NCBI GenBank assembly: GCA_902495595.1
Contig: CABUXV010000046.1
Span: forward strand, 1 to 10,131
Source of the DNA: an uncultured Eubacterium sp.
Lineage (GTDB): Bacteria; Bacillota; Clostridia; Peptostreptococcales; Anaerovoracaceae
Length of the DNA: 10,131 nucleotides
Direction: 5' to 3'
A program made the position numbers and the translations under genes. This document shows, in pieces, positions 6,493 through 10,131 of the stretch. The number at the start of each line of letters is the position of its first letter. The stretch's first letter is position 1. The notes under the pieces were generated by a model that was not told the origin of the DNA, searched no databases, and worked only from the letters and a program-made list of their open reading frames with translations.

Positions 6493-7746
6493 GTGAAGAA
6501 GAGACTGAATAAATGGGAAAAATTTGCATGTATGGCTATTGCGGCTGTGATTTTAGCCGGCGGCGGGTTCATGGGAGTAAATAAATTTAATCCCGAAAAA
6601 AGAAGCCTTACCATAGTGGAAAAGGAAGATTCCGTTACAACCTCATCAAAAGTTTCAGCAGAAAAAAACAGTGATTTAAAGATAGACGGCAAGGCTGCCG
6701 TTCTCATTGATGGAGTAAGCGGTAAGGTTCTTTTTGAACAGAATTCCCGCAAGCATCTTCCTCCGGCATCGGTGACAAAGGTAATGACCTTATTGCTTGT
6801 GATGGAAGGAATAGATTCGGGGAAAATCAAGCTTTCGGATAAGGTGACTGTTTCCGAGAATGCAGCAAGTATGGGCGGAAGTCAGATGTATATGGAACCT
6901 GGAGAACAGCATACGGTAGAGGAACTTCTTAAAGGGGTAATAATGGCCAGCGCTAATGACGGAGCAGTAGCTTTGGCTGAACATCTGCACGGAAGTGTGG
7001 AAAGTTTTGTAGAAGCAATGAACAAGAAAGCAGAGGATATGGGACTTAAGGACAGTCATTTTGCAAATACCAATGGGCTTCCTGTGTCAAATCACTATTC
7101 CTGCGCATACGATATAGGGATGATATCAAAGGAGCTGATGAAATATCAGTTTGCTCACAAATGGTTTACAACATGGCAGGATAGTATAAAAGTAGGACTT
7201 CCCGGTAAGGAAAAAGAATTTACTTTAACCAATACAAATAAACTGGTTAGAAATTATAATGGAGCCATAGGAATTAAAACAGGATTTACCGACGATGCAG
7301 GGTATTGCCTTTCCGGAGCTGCCCAGAGAGAATCAACCAGACTTATAGCTGTAGTTTTAGGATGTGAAACCAGTAAGATAAGATTTGCCGAAATGACCAG
7401 ACTGCTTGATTATGGTTTTGCCAATTATGAGACTGTAAAGATAGCTGAAAAAGGTCAGAGAATGGAGAAAATATCAATTCCTAAATCAGATGAAACTAAA
7501 ATCTATGCAGTTACTAAAAATGACATAGGCGTGACAGTGAAGAAAGGCAGTAAGGATAAAACAAGAAAAGAAATTTCCATAGATAAGAATATTTCATCGC
7601 CGGTAAAAAAAGGCCAGAAGCTGGGATATGTTACTGTATATGAAGGAAAAGAAAAAGCAGCTGAGTACGATTTAGTGTCCGACCGGGATGTTGAAAAGGC
7701 AGATTTTATGACTATATACATACGTATGATGAAAAAACTCGTATGA
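6493..7746 (+). CDS. D-alanyl-D-alanine carboxypeptidase, peptidase family S11 (DacF/PBP5-like)
   Basis: This 417-residue enzyme removes the terminal D-alanine from peptidoglycan stem peptides outside the membrane. All penicillin-binding catalytic motifs are present: S93-V-T-K96 (nucleophile and base), S153-A-N155 and K262-T-G264. The transpeptidase-like domain spans about 62-310 and a beta-rich PBP5-type C-terminal domain about 312-400. Residues 11-29 form the export segment; no AxA cleavage site is obvious, so it may remain as an anchor. The last 15 residues may form a short membrane-associating helix. The GTG at 6493 is chosen as start because GGGAGG (6480-6485) lies 7 bases upstream; a GTG at 6460 would add 11 residues but lacks such a site. 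Length and layout are normal for Firmicute vegetative or sporulation enzymes. The DUF3343 gene begins 22 bases downstream. Confidence 0.95.
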   Translation: MKKRLNKWEKFACMAIAAVILAGGGFMGVNKFNPEKRSLTIVEKEDSVTTSSKVSAEKNSDLKIDGKAAVLIDGVSGKVLFEQNSRKHLPPASVTKVMTLLLVMEGIDSGKIKLSDKVTVSENAASMGGSQMYMEPGEQHTVEELLKGVIMASANDGAVALAEHLHGSVESFVEAMNKKAEDMGLKDSHFANTNGLPVSNHYSCAYDIGMISKELMKYQFAHKWFTTWQDSIKVGLPGKEKEFTLTNTNKLVRNYNGAIGIKTGFTDDAGYCLSGAAQRESTRLIAVVLGCETSKIRFAEMTRLLDYGFANYETVKIAEKGQRMEKISIPKSDETKIYAVTKNDIGVTVKKGSKDKTRKEISIDKNISSPVKKGQKLGYVTVYEGKEKAAEYDLVSDRDVEKADFMTIYIRMMKKLV

Positions 7747-7768
7747 ATTTATGATGGGAGGAATTCCC

Positions 7769-8005
7769 TTGGATAATAGAATTTGCTATCTTTTCTTTTC
7801 GGGATATTATGCTACCGCGTCTGCATCTGAAATTCTTGTTAAAAATCATGTGGAAAACAGAATTGTCAAATCTCCTGTAATGATGAGAAGAGGCTGTAAT
7901 TTTACATTAAGGATTGATAATGAAGATACGGATATAAGTGAATATCTTCTTGAAAGAGAAGGAATAAAAATAATGAATAAGATTGTTGTGGACGGGAAAT
8001 TTTAG
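7769..8005 (+). CDS. DUF3343 family small protein (putative Se/S-carrier-like)
   Basis: This protein has 78 residues from a TTG start at 7769, chosen because GGGAGG (7756-7761) lies 7 bases upstream; an ATG at 7751 overlaps that site and has none of its own. The pattern fits DUF3343: an opening beta strand (ICYLFFSGY, 5-13), a helix ending in a second strand (ASEILVKNH), a KSPVMMRRGCNFTLRI segment (35-49) with a central cysteine (C43), and a final DGKF. Family members are often annotated as putative selenium/sulfur carriers because of this cysteine, but function is unproven. No selenium genes are visible here. It follows the carboxypeptidase gene by 22 bases, probably as the last gene of that transcript, and is closed by a strong terminator. 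The PR-I-S motif usual before the cysteine is replaced by VMMRRG, so the match is somewhat divergent. Confidence 0.72.
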   Translation: MDNRICYLFFSGYYATASASEILVKNHVENRIVKSPVMMRRGCNFTLRIDNEDTDISEYLLEREGIKIMNKIVVDGKF

Positions 8006-8042
8006 AGTCATGATTAAAATCTCACACAATAAATCAGTGTAT

Positions 8043-8083
8043 AAACGCTTTGTGATTATTAAGGATTTCAAAGCGTTTTTTTT
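8043..8083 (+). terminator. Intrinsic terminator after the carboxypeptidase-DUF3343 pair
   Basis: AAACGCTTTG (8043-8052) pairs perfectly with CAAAGCGTTT (8069-8078) around a 16-base loop, with an uninterrupted run of eight T at 8076-8083. It lies 38 bases after the DUF3343 stop. Confidence 0.9.
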
Positions 8084-8094
8084 GTAAGAAATAT

Positions 8095-8200
8095 CTTTCC
8101 TGATATTTCCTGAATATCAAAGAAAGTACCTTGTAAAGTGCAGAACTTTGCAGCATGCATGTGGAAATGGGAATTTAAAATTCCGCTATTTCCACTTCTT
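8095..8200. other. Cluster of three stem-loops in gene-free DNA
   Basis: The stretch 8006-8414 has no gene. After the terminator it holds three consecutive hairpins: CTTTC..TGATATT / AATATCA..GAAAG (8095-8126), AAAGT/ACTTT (8135-8149), and GTGGAAAT plus GGAAT with ATTCC plus ATTTCCAC (8161-8195). The last is followed by TTCTTTTA and could terminate transcription on the + strand. No promoter was found for a separate small RNA and no known RNA family was recognised. The right-hand hairpin resembles the sequence at 3653-3689. The rest, 8201-8309, is AT-rich with a short palindrome ATTGAA-AA-TTCAAT at 8284-8297. Confidence 0.45.
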
Positions 8201-8309
8201 TTAGATTATGGTAAGGGTTAATCTGTAATTTTATTAAGTATTAAAATAATTTTAAATAATATGTAAAAAATGGTAATAAATAGATTGAAAATTCAATGCG
8301 GTAAAATCG

Positions 8310-8339
8310 CTATAAATGTTGACTTTTCAACGTTTATAG
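8310..8339. promoter_or_regulatory. 30-bp palindrome over the wall-hydrolase promoter, candidate operator
   Basis: CTATAAA-T-GTTGA (8310-8322) and TCAAC-G-TTTATAG (8327-8339) are inverted copies around a CTTT centre, with a single T/G interruption at matching positions. The -35 hexamer lies in its middle. This geometry suits a dimeric repressor. The regulator is unknown and no such gene lies next to it. Confidence 0.6.
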
Positions 8340-8347
8340 TATATAAT
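8319..8347 (+). promoter_or_regulatory. Consensus sigma-A promoter of the SH3/glucosaminidase gene
   Basis: TTGACT (8319-8324; one mismatch) and a perfect TATAAT (8342-8347) are separated by 17 bp. The predicted leader is about 60 AT-rich bases up to the ribosome binding site AAGGAGG (8403-8409). Very AT-rich DNA upstream could act as an UP element. Confidence 0.85.
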
Positions 8348-8414
8348 AAATCGAAATTTAACGTAAATTATTTACAAAAAATCATCAAAAATAACAGTAG
8401 ACAAGGAGGTAATT

Positions 8415-10131
8415 ATGTCAACCAATTTAAGGACTAGTATCACAAGAATTTTAGCTATTATGGTTGCGATGATGTTATTTTTTACTGTGTTTTCTGTGCT
8501 TTCAACGGGTAAGGACAGTTATGTTTACGGTGCAGGTGAAACCGGTCAGGTTACTGCAAGTACGCTGTATGTAAGGTCAGGAGCAGGTACGAATTACTCT
8601 AAACTGGGGTATCTGAAAAAAGGTAAAACTTTTACGATTACCGGAACGGCAAAAGATAAGTCTGGCGCCACATGGTACAAGCTTAAGTACAACTCAAAAA
8701 ATGGTTATGTAGCGGCAAAATACGTTAACATAAAACAAGCTTCTGTAACCAATGTGTCGGATACCAAGGGCACCGTCGCAACTAAAAAAGACCCGCTTAC
8801 GGTAAGAAGCGGTCCCGGATCAAGCTATAGTAAAATAGGAACTTTAGCAAAAGGAAAGACTTTTAATGTTACAGGAAAATCAACTGACAAATCGGGGGTA
8901 GTATGGTACAGACTTACATATAACGGAAAGACCGGGTATGTTTCTTCACTTTATGTAAAGACAACTTCAACTTCTTCAGGTTCTTCCGGCGGAAGTTCAT
9001 CTACAACTCCTGTTACAAACACCAAGGGAACTGTCAATACCAAAAGCGACCCGCTTACAGTAAGGAGCGGCGCGGGAACAAAATACAGTAAACTTGGGAC
9101 TTTGGCAAAGGGAAAAACTTTTGATATAAACGGACAAGCTAAAGACAGCGCAGGAACAGTATGGTACCAAATGGTATACAATGGAAAGACTGGATATGTT
9201 TCTTCTCAATATGTTAAAATAACGCAAGTTTCTACAGGCGACGGCGGTGATAATAACAATACGGATAATTCAGGAAGTTCATCAGCAGTTACTTTTCAGC
9301 TGGGGACGGTAACAACTTCAAGCAGTCCTTTGAATGTAAGAAGCGGTCCCGGTTCCACTTACAGCAAACTGGGAACATTATCAAAAGGGGCAAGTGTTAC
9401 CATAACAGGTTCAGCTAAGGATAAGAACGGGAAAATCTGGTATACATATCAATTCAGTTCTTCAAAAGTCGGTTATATATGTTCGGACTATGTAAAAGTT
9501 AAAGAGGTTACTTCTGATAAAGATTTTGAAACCTATATGACGTCGCAGGGATTTCCGGAGAGTTATAAACCGGGGCTGAGAGCACTGCATGCTGCTCACC
9601 CTAACTGGGTATTCAAAGCAGTAAATGTAGGATGCAGCTGGTCGACAGCTTTGAATGCGGAAACTAAGAATCTGGGAACAAATCTTGTAAGCAGTTCATC
9701 TCCGGTATCATACAGGTCGACTGCGGCAGGCTCATACAATTCATCAACAGGTGCATGGACTAAATTCGACGGAAGCTGGTATGCGGCAAACAGCAAAGTT
9801 GTGGCTCATTACATGGATCCAAGAAACTTCCTTGATGATAATGGCATATATCAGTTTATGACACATAAATATGACGGCAGTACGCAAAATACTAATACAG
9901 TGGCAGCAGTTGTAAAAGGTTCATTTATGGAGACAAGAAACCCAGGCGGAGGTTATTCTTCATATTCAGCTCTTATAAATGATGCCGGAAAAGCTACAAA
10001 TGTAAATCCTAACGTACTTGCTGCAATGATACTTCAGGAGCAGGGAAGCAAGGGAACGAGCGGTTTGATTTCAGGCAAATACAAAGGATATGAAGGATAT
10101 TATAATTTCTTTAATATAAATGCTTATACGA
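8415..10131 (+). CDS. Secreted four-SH3-repeat protein with glucosaminidase domain (3' end outside window)
   Basis: The frame is open from the ATG at 8415 to the window end (572 residues, no stop). AAGGAGG (8403-8409) sets the start. A signal peptide covers about 1-40 (hydrophobic 12-30, likely cut after YGA). Four bacterial SH3 repeats follow at about 44-107, 119-182, 205-269 and 297-362, each with an (L)xVRSGxGxxYxKxGxLxKG core and a GYV..YV end, joined by Ser/Thr/Gly/Asn-rich linkers. From about 368 the sequence matches glucosaminidase-type wall hydrolases (LytB/LytD-like, Pfam glucosaminidase): HPNW (395-398), a YMDPRNFL segment and AAMILQEQG with the likely catalytic Glu542, then a YEGYYNFFN block. 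It should cut N-acetylglucosamine bonds in peptidoglycan outside the cell, with SH3 repeats holding the wall. The promoter lies within a palindrome, suggesting regulated expression. The C-terminus is not seen. Confidence 0.93.
   Translation, partial: MSTNLRTSITRILAIMVAMMLFFTVFSVLSTGKDSYVYGAGETGQVTASTLYVRSGAGTNYSKLGYLKKGKTFTITGTAKDKSGATWYKLKYNSKNGYVAAKYVNIKQASVTNVSDTKGTVATKKDPLTVRSGPGSSYSKIGTLAKGKTFNVTGKSTDKSGVVWYRLTYNGKTGYVSSLYVKTTSTSSGSSGGSSSTTPVTNTKGTVNTKSDPLTVRSGAGTKYSKLGTLAKGKTFDINGQAKDSAGTVWYQMVYNGKTGYVSSQYVKITQVSTGDGGDNNNTDNSGSSSAVTFQLGTVTTSSSPLNVRSGPGSTYSKLGTLSKGASVTITGSAKDKNGKIWYTYQFSSSKVGYICSDYVKVKEVTSDKDFETYMTSQGFPESYKPGLRALHAAHPNWVFKAVNVGCSWSTALNAETKNLGTNLVSSSSPVSYRSTAAGSYNSSTGAWTKFDGSWYAANSKVVAHYMDPRNFLDDNGIYQFMTHKYDGSTQNTNTVAAVVKGSFMETRNPGGGYSSYSALINDAGKATNVNPNVLAAMILQEQGSKGTSGLISGKYKGYEGYYNFFNINAYT

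Noticed and set aside
7751..7768. ATG-ATG start for the DUF3343 gene
   Set aside because: The GGGAGG site overlaps this start and is correctly spaced for the TTG at 7769 instead.
8951..9227. Minus-strand open frames within the SH3-repeat region
   Set aside because: They arise from the low-complexity linker and repeat codons of the real + strand gene.

Overview
The window looks like chromosomal DNA of a low-to-moderate G+C, amino-acid-using anaerobic Firmicute (class Clostridia). The base composition, strong AAGGAGG-type ribosome binding sites, TTGACA/TATAAT promoters, hairpin-plus-T terminators, a sporulation/DacF-type D,D-carboxypeptidase, DUF3343 and SH3-repeat wall hydrolases all fit. The species cannot be named from the sequence. 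I saw no tRNA, rRNA, CRISPR array, insertion sequence or phage gene.

Left block (1-3467, + strand): a tightly packed operon holding the C-terminal part of a C69/secernin-like peptidase (cut by the window start), an APC-superfamily permease resembling polyamine uptake transporters, and a type II glycerate kinase that overlaps the permease gene. It ends in a convergent intergenic region (3468-3718) with hairpins facing a DeoR-family repressor gene (3719-4477, - strand).

Middle block (4478-6412): the repressor gene is divergent from a saccharopine-dehydrogenase-like oxidoreductase (4664-5824). The 186-bp divergent region holds a good promoter for each gene and a perfect 14-bp inverted repeat, one copy at the oxidoreductase transcription start and one just behind the repressor promoter. 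These are strong candidates for the repressor's own operators. The oxidoreductase ends at a strong terminator that abuts a consensus promoter for a DUF3830 (cyclophilin-like) gene. Peptidase, permease, kinase, repressor, dehydrogenase and DUF3830 together suggest an inducible locus for importing and breaking down an unidentified amino acid or amino-acid derivative. This is inference from gene content and order.

Right block (6413-10131): cell-envelope genes. A D-alanyl-D-alanine carboxypeptidase (GTG start) is followed by a small DUF3343 gene (TTG start) and a terminator. A 330-bp gene-free stretch then holds several stem-loops and a consensus promoter whose -35 lies inside a 30-bp palindrome. 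This promoter drives a secreted protein with a signal peptide, four bacterial SH3 repeats and a glucosaminidase-type catalytic domain. That gene runs off the right edge.
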